A stretch of 17,593 bases of DNA from Cyanothece sp. UBA12306 (GCA_003448685.1 DLXW01000017.1:23445-41037), one strand, 5' to 3'. Numbered from the stretch's first letter, positions 1 to 7,433 are shown. A program made the numbers and translations. Notes: generated by a model from the sequence alone, not told the origin.

Positions 1-200
1 ACGGGCGGGGATTCCCCTAGAATAAGCTTAATTGTTTATATCCAAGAGTGGTTGACGTTTCATCGAGATGTGCTTTCTTTTTAGACAGTCTTACCTTCTC
101 TCCACGTCCGTTTTTAGTCTCAGAATGTCCTTCCGCGACTTTCAAAATATTGGTACTGGCATTAACATCTCGATCATGGATCGCGCCACAAAAAAGGCAA
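1..200 (-). ncRNA. Candidate reRNA/omegaRNA at tnpB 3' end (partial)
   Basis: In IS605 elements the guide RNA of TnpB is encoded by the last part of tnpB plus the right end. Here the tail after the zinc ribbon (residues about 371-408, starting EGHSETKNGRGEKVR) has the form common to many cyanobacterial TnpB tails, consistent with selection on the RNA. The GGGG-ATT-CCCC hairpin at 7-17 is a likely part of it. The guide segment lies outside the window. The 5' boundary is a guess from family knowledge. Confidence 0.45.
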
Positions 201-1243
201 GTCCACTCTCTGACTGAAAGTTCTTTTTTGCCTCCTTTTTCGCCACAATCTGAGCAGGTTTGAGATGTTGGTTCCCATCGGTCAATTATCCTAACTTCTC
301 GCCCATACATTTCCCCTTTAGCCTCTAGCATCGTCCGAAAACTACGCCATCCTAAATCAGAAATTGCACGGGAAAGTTTGCGGTTTTTAACCATTCCACT
401 TACCTTCAAATCTTCTAAGGCAATCGTTTGGTTTTCACGAATTAACTTAGTTGATAGTTTCTGTATAAAATCAGTTCTAATGTCAGTTATTTTGGCGTGT
501 AATTTAGCTACCTTTTTTCTAGCTACGCCCCGTCTTTTACTCCCCTTCTTTTTCCGTGATAGGTTTCTTTGAAGCTTCCTTAAACGCTTAAGGTTAGACT
601 TTAAAGGTTTGGGTGCTTTAATTTTTTCCCCATTACTTAAAGTGGCAAAATCAATGATACCTAAATCTACTCCTATTGAATTATTATTAGGGAGCAATGG
701 AATAGGATTAACATCACAAACAAAGCTGAGAAAATATCTATCAGCACTGTCTTTGATGACAGTTACGGATGATGGTTTAGAAGGTAATTCTCTAGACCAA
801 TTAATCTTTAGTTTCCCTATTTTAGCTAAATAGACATTGTGCTGATTAACCTTAAAGCCATTATCAGTAAACTTAGCTGATTGCTTAGATTTACGACTTT
901 TAAACTTGGGAGGCTTAACTTTTTTCCCTTTTCTTTTTCGGGTACCCGAATTAAAAAAGTTTTTAAAAGCTACATCTAAATCCCTTAAACTCTGTTGTAA
1001 AGGAACAGCAGAAACTTCCCTTAGCCAGATTTTTTCTTCAGTTTTTTTGAGGCTCGTTAACCGACTAGACAGCTGCTTGTTATTTGGCTTTTTTCTTCCC
1101 TCTCTATATTCTTGTTGACAATGAGCTAAGGCCTCGTTAAAAACCAGCCGACAACATCCAAACAGTTTAGCCAGCTGCTGTTTTTGTTGCTTGCTTGGAT
1201 ATATGCGATAGCGGTATCTTAGCTTCATTTGATGTATTGACAT
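17..1243 (-). CDS. tnpB: RNA-guided endonuclease TnpB (IS200/IS605 OrfB)
   Basis: This is a 408-residue TnpB-family protein, close to the usual full length. The N-terminal helix-turn-helix-like OrfB region covers roughly residues 5-110. The RuvC-like nuclease fold then carries its three acidic residues: D193 in GVDLGI, E277 in ALEDLK and D359 in DRDVNAS. A four-cysteine zinc ribbon (C330, C333, C349, C352) lies between the second and third. No catalytic residue is missing, so the nuclease is probably active. TnpB proteins use an RNA made from the element's own right end to cut DNA at the donor site and so retain the element. The start MSIHQMKLRYRYRIYPS fits the family; M6 is an alternative. 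The stop lies in the right-end hairpin. No tnpA accompanies it. Confidence 0.95.
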   Translation of the reverse strand: MSIHQMKLRYRYRIYPSKQQKQQLAKLFGCCRLVFNEALAHCQQEYREGRKKPNNKQLSSRLTSLKKTEEKIWLREVSAVPLQQSLRDLDVAFKNFFNSGTRKRKGKKVKPPKFKSRKSKQSAKFTDNGFKVNQHNVYLAKIGKLKINWSRELPSKPSSVTVIKDSADRYFLSFVCDVNPIPLLPNNNSIGVDLGIIDFATLSNGEKIKAPKPLKSNLKRLRKLQRNLSRKKKGSKRRGVARKKVAKLHAKITDIRTDFIQKLSTKLIRENQTIALEDLKVSGMVKNRKLSRAISDLGWRSFRTMLEAKGEMYGREVRIIDRWEPTSQTCSDCGEKGGKKELSVREWTCLFCGAIHDRDVNASTNILKVAEGHSETKNGRGEKVRLSKKKAHLDETSTTLGYKQLSLF

Positions 1244-1293
1244 TAGTCTGTCTGGATTTGATTCTAATCAAGGGTGGCAAAAATGTCAAACGA

Positions 1294-1362
1294 TTGAGAA
1301 GTTCTCAAGTCCTAGATCAAACATCAAGAAAAGCCGTCCTAAAAGGACGGGGTTTTAAACCC
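1294..1362. repeat. Left-end hairpins of the tnpB element
   Basis: Two back-to-back dyads lie 90-120 nt upstream of tnpB. CCGTCCT-AAA-AGGACGG (1334-1350) has a perfect 7-bp stem, and GGGTTT-T-AAACCC (1350-1362) has a perfect 6-bp stem. A further perfect dyad, TTGAGAA-G-TTCTCAA, is at 1294-1308. The hairpins at 1334-1362 are the kind bound by TnpA of IS200/IS605 elements. A similar pair occurs alone at 14913-14944. Confidence 0.7.
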
Positions 1363-1478
1363 AATTTTCTGATAACATCAACAAAGTCTATAATTCCTTA
1401 GAAAAACCACCGATAAAGTTAGGTACGTAGATATATTAAAACTAACCAGTTACAAGTTTTTTGCTCTTGATACCCAAT

Positions 1479-2093
1479 TTAATTCCTCATTTTAACTGTT
1501 TCAGGCACTCCGATAGGGGATAAGTTGGCTATGGCTCTTAAATTCTGGGAGCGGATTAATTCGGTAAAATCGAGGAATGAACGCCCTTCTAATTGCGCTG
1601 ATGTTTCCAGTCCATCTAAAAGACTTCTCGCCGCTTCTACTTCAGTATAGCCACGTCTGAGAGCAACTTTAATCGCCTCTTGGTCAGCATCAAGTTCTCG
1701 TTTCACACTGCGGTTACTCCGCCAAATTTGATAAGCTGCGATCGCGCTTAATCCTCCAGCTGCTACCATTCCTAAAACATCCCCTTGAATCGTCTGTAGG
1801 GTTAATCCTACCAGTCCTCCTAGGGTAACTCCTTGGTATAAATCAGGCTTAAACCATTTAATCCCCACTAAACTGCTAGTTGCTCGTAAAATCAATAGAT
1901 CTCGCTGATTCTTGGGTAGCCGTCGCCACAAATCAAAGTTAATATAAATGGGACGGCCACCTCGATTCCAGGGATAAGAAAAGGGCGCATCAATCACTTT
2001 TGACTGCTGAGGTTTGCTAACAATCTTCGTTAACATTCGCCCAGAAGCTGGCATTACATCCAATAAACGGCTAATTTCAGATTCAACACTCAT
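1479..2093 (-). CDS. DUF3318 domain protein (cyanobacterial, membrane-associated)
   Basis: This DUF3318 family protein is conserved in cyanobacteria and of unknown function. The recognisable block is RLLDVMPASGRMLTKI followed by PFSYPWNRGGRPIYINF. A hydrophobic stretch at about residues 96-130 (numbered from an upstream GTG at 2114) suggests one or two membrane segments. After it comes KRELDADQEAIKVALRRGYTEVEAA-type sequence. That C-terminal block resembles the segment after the membrane helices in M48 peptidases (E-x-x-AD), but no HExxH motif is present. I chose the ATG at 2093; the GTG at 2114 would add seven residues and neither has a strong Shine-Dalgarno. It follows a small ORF by 31 nt, so the two may be co-transcribed. 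Confidence 0.88.
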   Translation of the reverse strand: MSVESEISRLLDVMPASGRMLTKIVSKPQQSKVIDAPFSYPWNRGGRPIYINFDLWRRLPKNQRDLLILRATSSLVGIKWFKPDLYQGVTLGGLVGLTLQTIQGDVLGMVAAGGLSAIAAYQIWRSNRSVKRELDADQEAIKVALRRGYTEVEAARSLLDGLETSAQLEGRSFLDFTELIRSQNLRAIANLSPIGVPETVKMRN

Positions 2094-2124
2094 AAAGCCA
2101 TCATCGTTAATCACAACTTGTGTA

Positions 2125-2319
2125 TTACTGAGTATAGTGTCTTTCTGATGGCTTGTCTTGATTGAAACATTTTTCTAGCAGTTGGATTTTATATAAGTAC
2201 CAAAAACTGCTTAATTTCCAAACCATGGGCTTTTTAGTATCAAACAAAGGTTGATTAAGATATTGCCCAACAGCAGATCCGATCTGCTTAACTTTCCATA
2301 GTTTAACTTTCCATGTCAT
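2125..2319 (-). CDS. Small hypothetical protein upstream of the DUF3318 gene
   Basis: The 64-residue ORF has an ATG start preceded by AAGGA about 10 nt upstream. Its middle part (FDTKKPMVWKLSSFWYLYK) reads like a genuine, tryptophan- and tyrosine-rich basic peptide. It ends 31 nt before the DUF3318 start on the same strand, suggesting a two-gene unit. No membrane helix of full length or signal peptide is apparent. I do not recognise a family; a chance ORF remains possible. Confidence 0.5.
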   Translation of the reverse strand: MTWKVKLWKVKQIGSAVGQYLNQPLFDTKKPMVWKLSSFWYLYKIQLLEKCFNQDKPSERHYTQ

Positions 2320-2339
2320 GGTTTTAAAATCCTTAAGTA

Positions 2340-2681
2340 AATATTTTGTCGGCTAAGAATATTTGAGATAATCTGGTCAGAAGGCTAGAATGAAATGGTC
2401 AATAGCTCCTTAATGATTAATCTGACAGATTTGGTCACCTTTTCTGATTGTCAAAAATACGGAATTTTGTCCCGAAAAACCACTTAAACTCAGTAGTTTT
2501 TCTTAAGTTTTTCTTGGTCATCAAACTTTGTGCTTTTTCATGGTAACTACCTATTAAAGTTTTATAGAGAGTAAGTAGCACAACGACTTATGAGTGCTTA
2601 TCATTAATATTCCCTGGAAATACTTTAATAATTTATTTTTGTTATAGTTCGTAATATTTGACTAAAATTGCAACTCCTAAC
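2340..2681. other. Intergenic stretch without a recognised gene
   Basis: This AT-rich spacer lies between the start of the small minus-strand ORF and the end of folB. No ORF with a recognisable product occurs on either strand. A short direct repeat GTTTTTCTT is present twice (around 2497-2516). It probably holds the promoter of the small ORF/DUF3318 unit, but I could not find a convincing -35/-10 pair at standard spacing. Confidence 0.5.
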
Positions 2682-3038
2682 TCATATTTTTTGAGTAATA
2701 TCAACAGTAATTTTACCACCAAAGTCAGGAATAGGGGCAGCTAATTTACTGAGACGCACCCTTACTTGTTGTACTTTATCTAAAGTCAAAAGTTCTTGGG
2801 CAATTGCTGTGGCTAATTTTTCAATTAGAGCAAAATTTCCAGTAGAGATTAGATGTTTAACAATAGCAATAGCTTGACGATAGTCCAGAGTATCTTCAAG
2901 ACAATCGCTATTACCTGATGCTGCTAAATCTAGTCCTATAATTAAATCAACTTCAAACCATTGACCTAACACTTTTTCTTCTGGTAAATAGCCAATATAG
3001 CCATAACAACGAATAGCAGTAATTTCAATAAAATCCAT
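2682..3038 (-). CDS. folB: Dihydroneopterin aldolase (FolB)
   Basis: FolB splits 7,8-dihydroneopterin into 6-hydroxymethyl-dihydropterin and glycolaldehyde in tetrahydrofolate synthesis. Family signatures are visible: CYGYIGYLPEEKVLGQWFEVDL near the N-terminus, EDTLDY (active-site Tyr), ALIEKLA (pterin-anchoring Glu) and RLSKLAAPIP with the catalytic lysine. Length is about 118 residues, normal for the family. I chose the second ATG (3038), giving MDFIEITAIRCYG, which matches the usual N-terminus and has TCAGG upstream; an ATG at 3056 would add six residues. The neighbours do not belong to the folate pathway, so it looks like a stand-alone gene. Confidence 0.93.
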   Translation of the reverse strand: MDFIEITAIRCYGYIGYLPEEKVLGQWFEVDLIIGLDLAASGNSDCLEDTLDYRQAIAIVKHLISTGNFALIEKLATAIAQELLTLDKVQQVRVRLSKLAAPIPDFGGKITVDITQKI

Positions 3039-3080
3039 AATTTTTTGCCTGATCAATTCAAACTTAAGAAATATTTTTTA

Positions 3081-3099
3081 AAGTTATCAGTTATCAGTA
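3081..3099. repeat. Short tandem TTATCAG repeat
   Basis: The motif AGTTATCAGTTATCAGTAA contains two tandem TTATCAG heptamers just upstream of folB on its minus-strand promoter side. Heptamer tandem repeats of this kind are common in cyanobacterial intergenic regions. No function can be assigned. Confidence 0.5.
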
Positions 3100-3204
3100 A
3101 CTTAGGAGTTGTTTATGCTTAGATCTCCCGTCCTCTAGCAATTAGTGGTAAACCTTGGTGGTGGTTTTAAATCATTCACCATGGGTTGTGATAACTGTTG
3201 ACCG

Positions 3205-3234
3205 TTTACTGTTCTAAATAGCGCAGGTTATAAT
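3205..3234 (+). promoter_or_regulatory. Candidate sigma70-type promoter for the rhomboid gene
   Basis: TTTACT (3205-3210) and TATAAT (3229-3234) are separated by 18 nt, giving a predicted start near 3241 and a leader of about 40 nt before the ATG at 3280. The -10 is perfect and the -35 is weak. The rhomboid gene has only a weak Shine-Dalgarno. Confidence 0.45.
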
Positions 3235-3279
3235 CAACAAATAGACTAATAATTCTAGATAAACTCCGTTATTAAAGTC

Positions 3280-3870
3280 ATGAATAACAATCACAAAAAT
3301 GAGATCTCTGGTGAGATCAAAACCCACGCTACTATCCTAGGTGGATTTGTCGCTGTTTTTTGGATTTTAGAACTGGTAGATATATTTATTTTCCGAGGAA
3401 GTTTAGACCGATTTGGCATTAGACCTCATAATTTGATTGGATTACGGGGAATCTTATTTGCTCCATTTTTACATGGTAATATATCCCATTTAATCGGAAA
3501 CACCATTCCTTTTGTTGTTTTGGGCTGGTTTGTGATGCTACAAGAAACTAATGATTTTTGGATTGTGACTATTTTAACCATGATTGTTGGTGGTTTAGGA
3601 GTATGGTTGTTTGGTGTACCTGGTTCACTTCACATTGGAGCTAGTATTCTTATTTTTGGATATTTGGGATTTTTGCTATTAAGAGGCTACTTTCAACGAA
3701 ATTTTGTTTCTATTTTCCTATCAGTTGTAGTAGGTTTTCTTTATGGTGGATTAGTTTTAGGGGTTTTACCTTCCCGTCCTGGTATCTCTTGGCAAGGGCA
3801 TTTATTTGGTTTTCTCGGTGGAGTCGTAGCTGCCAAATTAATTGCTAATGAAAAAAAACATTATTCTTAA
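3280..3870 (+). CDS. Rhomboid family intramembrane serine protease
   Basis: This 196-residue polytopic membrane protein has about six hydrophobic segments (around residues 18-38, 73-88, 94-112, 119-136, 142-163 and 172-190). The rhomboid catalytic dyad is present: S122 in HIGASILIFGYLG (GxSxxxFG signature) and H174 in WQGHLFGFLGG. The HGNISHLIGN motif of transmembrane helix 2 (H70, N74), which lines the oxyanion site, is also present. Rhomboids cleave transmembrane segments of other membrane proteins within the bilayer; the substrate cannot be inferred here. The size matches compact bacterial six-helix rhomboids, without a cytoplasmic domain. It is monocistronic as far as the flanks show, with hslO starting 200 nt downstream. 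Confidence 0.92.
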   Translation: MNNNHKNEISGEIKTHATILGGFVAVFWILELVDIFIFRGSLDRFGIRPHNLIGLRGILFAPFLHGNISHLIGNTIPFVVLGWFVMLQETNDFWIVTILTMIVGGLGVWLFGVPGSLHIGASILIFGYLGFLLLRGYFQRNFVSIFLSVVVGFLYGGLVLGVLPSRPGISWQGHLFGFLGGVVAAKLIANEKKHYS

Positions 3871-3953
3871 AAGGGGTTAGTTATCAAGATAATTGGTTGT
3901 AAAATCTAGATTTTTAAAAGACAGAAGTATTAGAGGGGCTTTTGGAAACTCCC

Positions 3954-3972
3954 ATACGATGTTTGATCGTAT
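3954..3972. repeat. Perfect inverted repeat upstream of hslO
   Basis: ATACGAT-GTTTG-ATCGTAT is a perfect 7-bp stem with a 5-nt loop, about 100 nt before the hslO start. It is followed by AAAAAAT, not a T-run, so it is not a normal terminator on the plus strand. It could be an operator or leader structure for hslO. A CCCC/GGGG pairing flanks the downstream 3979-4023 stretch. Confidence 0.5.
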
Positions 3973-4071
3973 AAAAAATCCCCCTGCGAAGCACAGACTT
4001 TGCCTGACCGCCTTGCGTTGGGGTAGTTCAATAAGATAAAACAAAATATATTAAGAAATGTAAGGGGATTT

Positions 4072-4971
4072 ATGGCGGATCAATTAATCAAAGCTACCGC
4101 AGCTGATGGCGGCATTAGAGCTGTTGGGGTGATTTCTACTAAATTAACCGAAGAAGCCAGAGCAAGACATAATCTATCCTATGTAGCAACGGCGGCCTTG
4201 GGAAGGGCTATGACCTCAGGATTATTACTTGCCTCCAATATGAAGCGTGAGGGGTCCCGTGTCAATCTTCGCATCAAAGGAAATGGACCATTGAGGGGTT
4301 TATTAGTAGATGCAGGATTAGATGGGACAGTCAGAGGTTATGTCGATTGTCCCGAGGTAGAATTGCCTCCTAATGCTATGAATAAACTAGATGTCGGGAG
4401 GGCTATTGGTCGAGAAGGGTTCCTCTATGTGGTGCGAGATGTGGGTTATGGATATCCCTATTCAAGCACTGTTGAACTAGTTTCTGGGGAAGTGGGGGAT
4501 GATGTAGCTCACTATTTGGTCAATTCTGAGCAAACCCCCTCTGCTTTATTGGTCGGGGTATTTGTGGGAGCTCAAGGGGTAACAGCCGCAGGAGGACTAT
4601 TACTACAAGTAATGCCTAAAGCAGCGAGGGATGAAGCGTTAGTCACTACTTTGGAATCCCGTGTTAGTAAGCTTTCTGGATTTACTCCTCTACTACGTGC
4701 GGGTAAAACCTTACCTGAGATTTTTGAGGAATTACTCGGTGATTTGGGATTAGTTATCCTACCAGAAATTCAAATGCTTCGTTTTGATTGTCGTTGTTCT
4801 TTTAACAGAGTTTTAGGAGCCTTAAAAATGCTCGGAGAAGCCGAATTAAAAGACATGATTGAAAAAGATGATGGTGCAGAGGCAACTTGTGAGTTTTGTA
4901 GTGAAGTCTATCAAGCCAATAGTGATCATTTGGCTCAATTAATTGAAGATTTGCGCACTGAATCAGTTTGA
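4072..4971 (+). CDS. hslO: Hsp33 redox-regulated chaperone
   Basis: Hsp33 is a cytosolic holdase switched on by oxidation. Under reducing conditions four C-terminal cysteines bind zinc; oxidation forms disulfides, releases zinc, and unfolds a linker that then binds unfolding clients. The four cysteines are here as C240-R-C242 and C273-E-F-C276, the family CxC...CxxC arrangement. The N-terminal domain shows the expected ALGRAMTSGLLLASNMK and GPLRGLLVDAGLDGTVRGYV blocks. Length (299) is typical. The ATG at 4072 is supported by AAGGGG about 6 nt upstream. In a photosynthetic cell it would guard against light-driven oxidative stress. It converges with hemB and ends in the terminator region at 5001-5091. 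Confidence 0.97.
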   Translation: MADQLIKATAADGGIRAVGVISTKLTEEARARHNLSYVATAALGRAMTSGLLLASNMKREGSRVNLRIKGNGPLRGLLVDAGLDGTVRGYVDCPEVELPPNAMNKLDVGRAIGREGFLYVVRDVGYGYPYSSTVELVSGEVGDDVAHYLVNSEQTPSALLVGVFVGAQGVTAAGGLLLQVMPKAARDEALVTTLESRVSKLSGFTPLLRAGKTLPEIFEELLGDLGLVILPEIQMLRFDCRCSFNRVLGALKMLGEAELKDMIEKDDGAEATCEFCSEVYQANSDHLAQLIEDLRTESV

Positions 4972-5000
4972 TATTTTTTCGATTTTGGACTTTGGATTAT

Positions 5001-5021
5001 CCCCTCCTTATAAAGAAGGGG
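5001..5021 (+). terminator. Hairpin downstream of hslO
   Basis: CCCCTCCTT-ATA-AAGAAGGGG forms eight of nine base pairs, 29 nt after the hslO stop. It is followed by CTTGCTTTAAT, only a weak T-tract, so termination efficiency is uncertain. Placement between convergent genes fits a terminator. Confidence 0.5.
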
Positions 5022-5030
5022 CTTGCTTTA

Positions 5031-5058
5031 ATCTAAAATCTAAAATCCCCAATCTAAA
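5031..5058. repeat. Tandem heptamer ATCTAAA repeat
   Basis: ATCTAAA occurs at 5031, 5038 and 5052, with a degenerate unit ATCCCCA at 5045, so four units are in exact 7-nt phase. This is a short tandemly repeated repetitive (STRR-like) tract of the kind scattered in cyanobacterial intergenic DNA. It lies between the two hairpins of the hslO/hemB convergent region. Confidence 0.6.
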
Positions 5059-5070
5059 ATCGGACGATAC

Positions 5071-5091
5071 GGGCTTAATATTATTAAGCCC
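5071..5091. terminator. Perfect hairpin between convergent hslO and hemB
   Basis: GGGCTTAATA-T-TATTAAGCCC is a perfect 10-bp dyad located 28 nt after the hemB stop (minus strand) and 100 nt after hslO. It has no long T-run on either side. Its position between convergent genes suggests a bidirectional terminator or mRNA 3'-end stabiliser. Confidence 0.5.
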
Positions 5092-5094
5092 CTA

Positions 5095-5117
5095 CTGACT
5101 TGGGGACTTCTGACTTC
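5095..5117 (-). repeat. Left copy of 23-nt inverted repeat flanking hemB
   Basis: Read on the minus strand, this segment matches 22 of 23 bases of the plus-strand segment 6188-6210. The core is the direct repeat AAGTCAG...AAGTCAG. It sits one base from the hemB stop. Repeats of this composition are frequent in cyanobacterial spacers. Confidence 0.65.
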
Positions 5118-5118
5118 C

Positions 5119-6105
5119 TTAAGCTTCTTCTAACCAACGTACGGCATCTTTAGCATGGTAAGTTAGAATCAAATCTGCTCCTGCTCGCTTAAAACTGGTT
5201 AGAGTTTCTAGAGTCACTTTCTTTTCATCAATCCAACCATTAAGGGCAGCCGCCTTGACCATAGAATATTCCCCAGAAACATTATAAGCAGCCACAGGAA
5301 GGTCGGTAATTTCCTTAATCCGCCAAATAACATCCATATAGGATAAAGCGGGTTTAACCATCAACATATCTGCCCCTTCTTCAATGTCTAATTCCACTTC
5401 TTTAAGGGCTTCTCTGGCATTGCCTGGGTCCATTTGATAAGTACGGCGATCGCCAAATTGGGGTGCAGATTCGGCTGCATCACGAAAAGGCCCATAATAA
5501 GCAGAAGCATACTTAGCCGCATAGGACAGAATTGGGAGATCATTAAATCCTGCTTCATCTAAGCCTTCTCGAATCGCCTGCACAAAGCCATCCATCATCC
5601 CTGATGGAGCAATAATATCAGCACCAGCTTTCGCTTGGGAAACTGCTGTTTTCTTGAGTAATTCTAGGGTAGGATCGTTGAGAACTCTTCCGGTCAAGTC
5701 TCCCGTTTCTAAATAACCGCAGTGACCATGATCAGTATACTCACACAAACAGGTATCTACAATCACAATTAAATCAGGAATTGCCTTTTTAACTGCTGTG
5801 GCTGCTTGTTGAACAATACCGTGATCGTGCCATGCTCCCGTTGCTTCCATATCCTTAGTTTCAGGAATACCAAACAGAATAATAGCGGGAATACCGAGAT
5901 CATAAACTTCTTTGGCTTCATCAACTATTTTATCGACTGAAAGTTGATAAACCCCTGGCATAGACTTCACTTCTTGAGCAACACTTTGCCCTGGCACTGC
6001 AAATAAGGGATAAATCAAATCATTAGCAGTCAAAATAGTTTCGCGTACCATACGCCTTAGTTGAGGGGTTTGGCGTAGACGGCGAGGGCGATTAATAGGA
6101 AACAT
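5119..6105 (-). CDS. hemB: Porphobilinogen synthase (delta-aminolevulinate dehydratase)
   Basis: HemB condenses two 5-aminolevulinate molecules to porphobilinogen, the common pyrrole precursor of heme, chlorophyll and bilins, in the cytosol. At 328 residues it has normal length. The two active-site lysines are visible: K198 in [17 protein letters not shown] and K251 in [12 protein letters not shown] (Schiff-base lysine). The metal site reads [14 protein letters not shown] with C119, C121 and C129, the three-cysteine zinc-type signature and not the aspartate-rich magnesium type of plants. The ATG gives [12 protein letters not shown], the usual N-terminus. A possible -10 (TATAAT, minus strand, 6150-6155) lies about 45 nt upstream, without a good -35. 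The gene is bracketed by a 23-nt inverted repeat. Confidence 0.98.
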   Translation of the reverse strand: MFPINRPRRLRQTPQLRRMVRETILTANDLIYPLFAVPGQSVAQEVKSMPGVYQLSVDKIVDEAKEVYDLGIPAIILFGIPETKDMEATGAWHDHGIVQQAATAVKKAIPDLIVIVDTCLCEYTDHGHCGYLETGDLTGRVLNDPTLELLKKTAVSQAKAGADIIAPSGMMDGFVQAIREGLDEAGFNDLPILSYAAKYASAYYGPFRDAAESAPQFGDRRTYQMDPGNAREALKEVELDIEEGADMLMVKPALSYMDVIWRIKEITDLPVAAYNVSGEYSMVKAAALNGWIDEKKVTLETLTSFKRAGADLILTYHAKDAVRWLEEA

Positions 6106-6187
6106 AAGTTTAAATTACATAGAGACTAAGTTAAATATCCTAGTCGTTTATTATATCGTGCTTTGGAGAGCGGGAGTATTCATTCTT

Positions 6188-6210
6188 GAAGTCAGAAGTC
6201 TCCAAGTCAG
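6188..6210 (+). repeat. Right copy of 23-nt inverted repeat flanking hemB
   Basis: This is the partner of 5095-5117 in inverted orientation (22 of 23 identical), lying between the hemB start and the aminotransferase stop. The two copies enclose hemB and its promoter region exactly, about 1.07 kb. Confidence 0.65.
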
Positions 6211-6223
6211 AAGTGTGAAGTAA

Positions 6224-7402
6224 TTAAACAACTTTTTCGAAAAATTGAGCTATTTTCTTAACTGCTATTTCTAATATATCAGGCTCATGAACCAAAGCAA
6301 ATCTAACATAATTCTCTCCCTGCTTACCAAACCCTGCACCAGGAGCAACTGCCACTCCAGTTTCTAACACTAATTGGATACAAAATTCTCGAGATTTATG
6401 CTGCCAAAGTTCGGGCAATTTAGCCCAGACATACATGGTAGCTTGGGGGGATTCAACCGTCCAACCAATATTATTTAGAGCAGTAATAAAAGTGTCACGC
6501 CTTTGTTGAAATTTAGCAACAGTTTGTTGAACTGAATCTTGGGAACCTTTTAAAGCGGCGATCGCTCCATTTAAAATGCCCTGATACTGATTAAAATCTA
6601 CCATAGCTTTAACCTGTCTTAAAGCTTTAATTAATTGAGCATTACCAATAGCATAAGCAATGCGAAATCCCCCCATATTGTAGGATTTAGAAAAGCTAAA
6701 AAACTCTATAGAAAGGGATTTATGGCGATCTGCTTGCAAAATAGAAGGGGATGAAGCTATGCCGTCAAAAATAATATCACCGTAGGGAAAATCATGGACT
6801 AATACTAAATCGTGTTGCTCACAAAAAGCTACAGCTTCCTCAAAAAAAGATAAGGGAGCGATCGCTGTTGTCGGGTTGTGGGGATAACTCAAGACCATCA
6901 AACGAGCTTTGGCCAACACAGAAGCAGGAATATCTCCAAAAACAGGTAAAAATTGATTTTCTGCTAACAAGGGCATCCCGTAAATTTGTCCTCCAGCGAG
7001 ATGAACACCCCCTGCATGGGAAGGATAACCAGGATCGAGTAACAGGGCAAAATCTCCTGGATTTAAGATAGATAGGGGTAAATGGGCAGTTCCTTCCTGA
7101 CATCCAATTAAAGCTAATACTTCTGTCTCAGGATCTATTGCAATACCAAAACGTTGAGTGTACCATTGGGCAACTGTTTCCCTGAAAGCTAAGGTTCCGT
7201 GATGTAGTAAGTAACCATGGGTTGTAGGATCGTGTAAAGACTTTTCAATAGCTGAAATAGCTACTTCTGAAGCTGGTAAATCAGACGATCCCAAGGATAG
7301 ATCTATGATAGTTTTTTTGTCGGATATGGCCTGAGCTTTGGCTTGATCCATATCGGCAAAAACATTACTTGATAATGATTGTAGGCGGTTAGCAAAACGC
7401 AT
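6224..7402 (-). CDS. PLP-dependent class I/II aminotransferase
   Basis: This 392-residue fold-type I aminotransferase is cytosolic and pyridoxal-phosphate dependent. The PLP lysine is K239 in FFSFSKSYNMGGFRIAY. Other family residues are N176 in SYPHNPTT, D204 and Y207 in VHDFPYGDI, R247 after the lysine and the substrate-carboxylate arginine R367 in NYVRFAL. The glycine-rich phosphate loop precursor IGCQEGTAHL is at about 99-108. The sequence is of the aspartate / LL-diaminopimelate aminotransferase-like type, but I cannot assign the substrate from sequence; amino-acid or diaminopimelate transamination are both possible. It lies 31 nt after a zinc-ribbon membrane protein gene on the same strand and upstream of hemB, so co-transcription is plausible. 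Confidence 0.9.
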   Translation of the reverse strand: MRFANRLQSLSSNVFADMDQAKAQAISDKKTIIDLSLGSSDLPASEVAISAIEKSLHDPTTHGYLLHHGTLAFRETVAQWYTQRFGIAIDPETEVLALIGCQEGTAHLPLSILNPGDFALLLDPGYPSHAGGVHLAGGQIYGMPLLAENQFLPVFGDIPASVLAKARLMVLSYPHNPTTAIAPLSFFEEAVAFCEQHDLVLVHDFPYGDIIFDGIASSPSILQADRHKSLSIEFFSFSKSYNMGGFRIAYAIGNAQLIKALRQVKAMVDFNQYQGILNGAIAALKGSQDSVQQTVAKFQQRRDTFITALNNIGWTVESPQATMYVWAKLPELWQHKSREFCIQLVLETGVAVAPGAGFGKQGENYVRFALVHEPDILEIAVKKIAQFFEKVV

Positions 7403-7433
7403 GGGTCTTAGAGTATGGTGTATTTTAAGTTAA

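Larger units (their letters stand above)
1..1366 (-). mobile_element. IS200/IS605-type element, tnpB-only, right end cut by window
   Basis: The element holds one intact tnpB and no tnpA transposase inside the window. Its upstream (left) end carries two adjacent hairpins at 1334-1362. Its downstream (right) end carries a GGGG-ATT-CCCC hairpin at 7-17 that overlaps the tnpB stop and runs into the window edge. Subterminal hairpins instead of terminal inverted repeats are the hallmark of this family. Such single-gene elements need a TnpA supplied in trans to move. The outer boundary near 1366 is estimated from the hairpin position; the exact cleavage site and flanking target motif cannot be fixed without an empty site. 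Confidence 0.75.

Noticed and set aside
5031..5058. Heptamer tract as a CRISPR array
   Set aside because: Units are 7 nt, directly tandem, without spacers; this is a simple STRR-type tandem repeat.
6224..7402. Assignment of the aminotransferase as dapL or aspC
   Set aside because: The PLP-fold residues are clear, but substrate-determining positions cannot be judged from sequence alone and the family has many paralogues, so no symbol was given.
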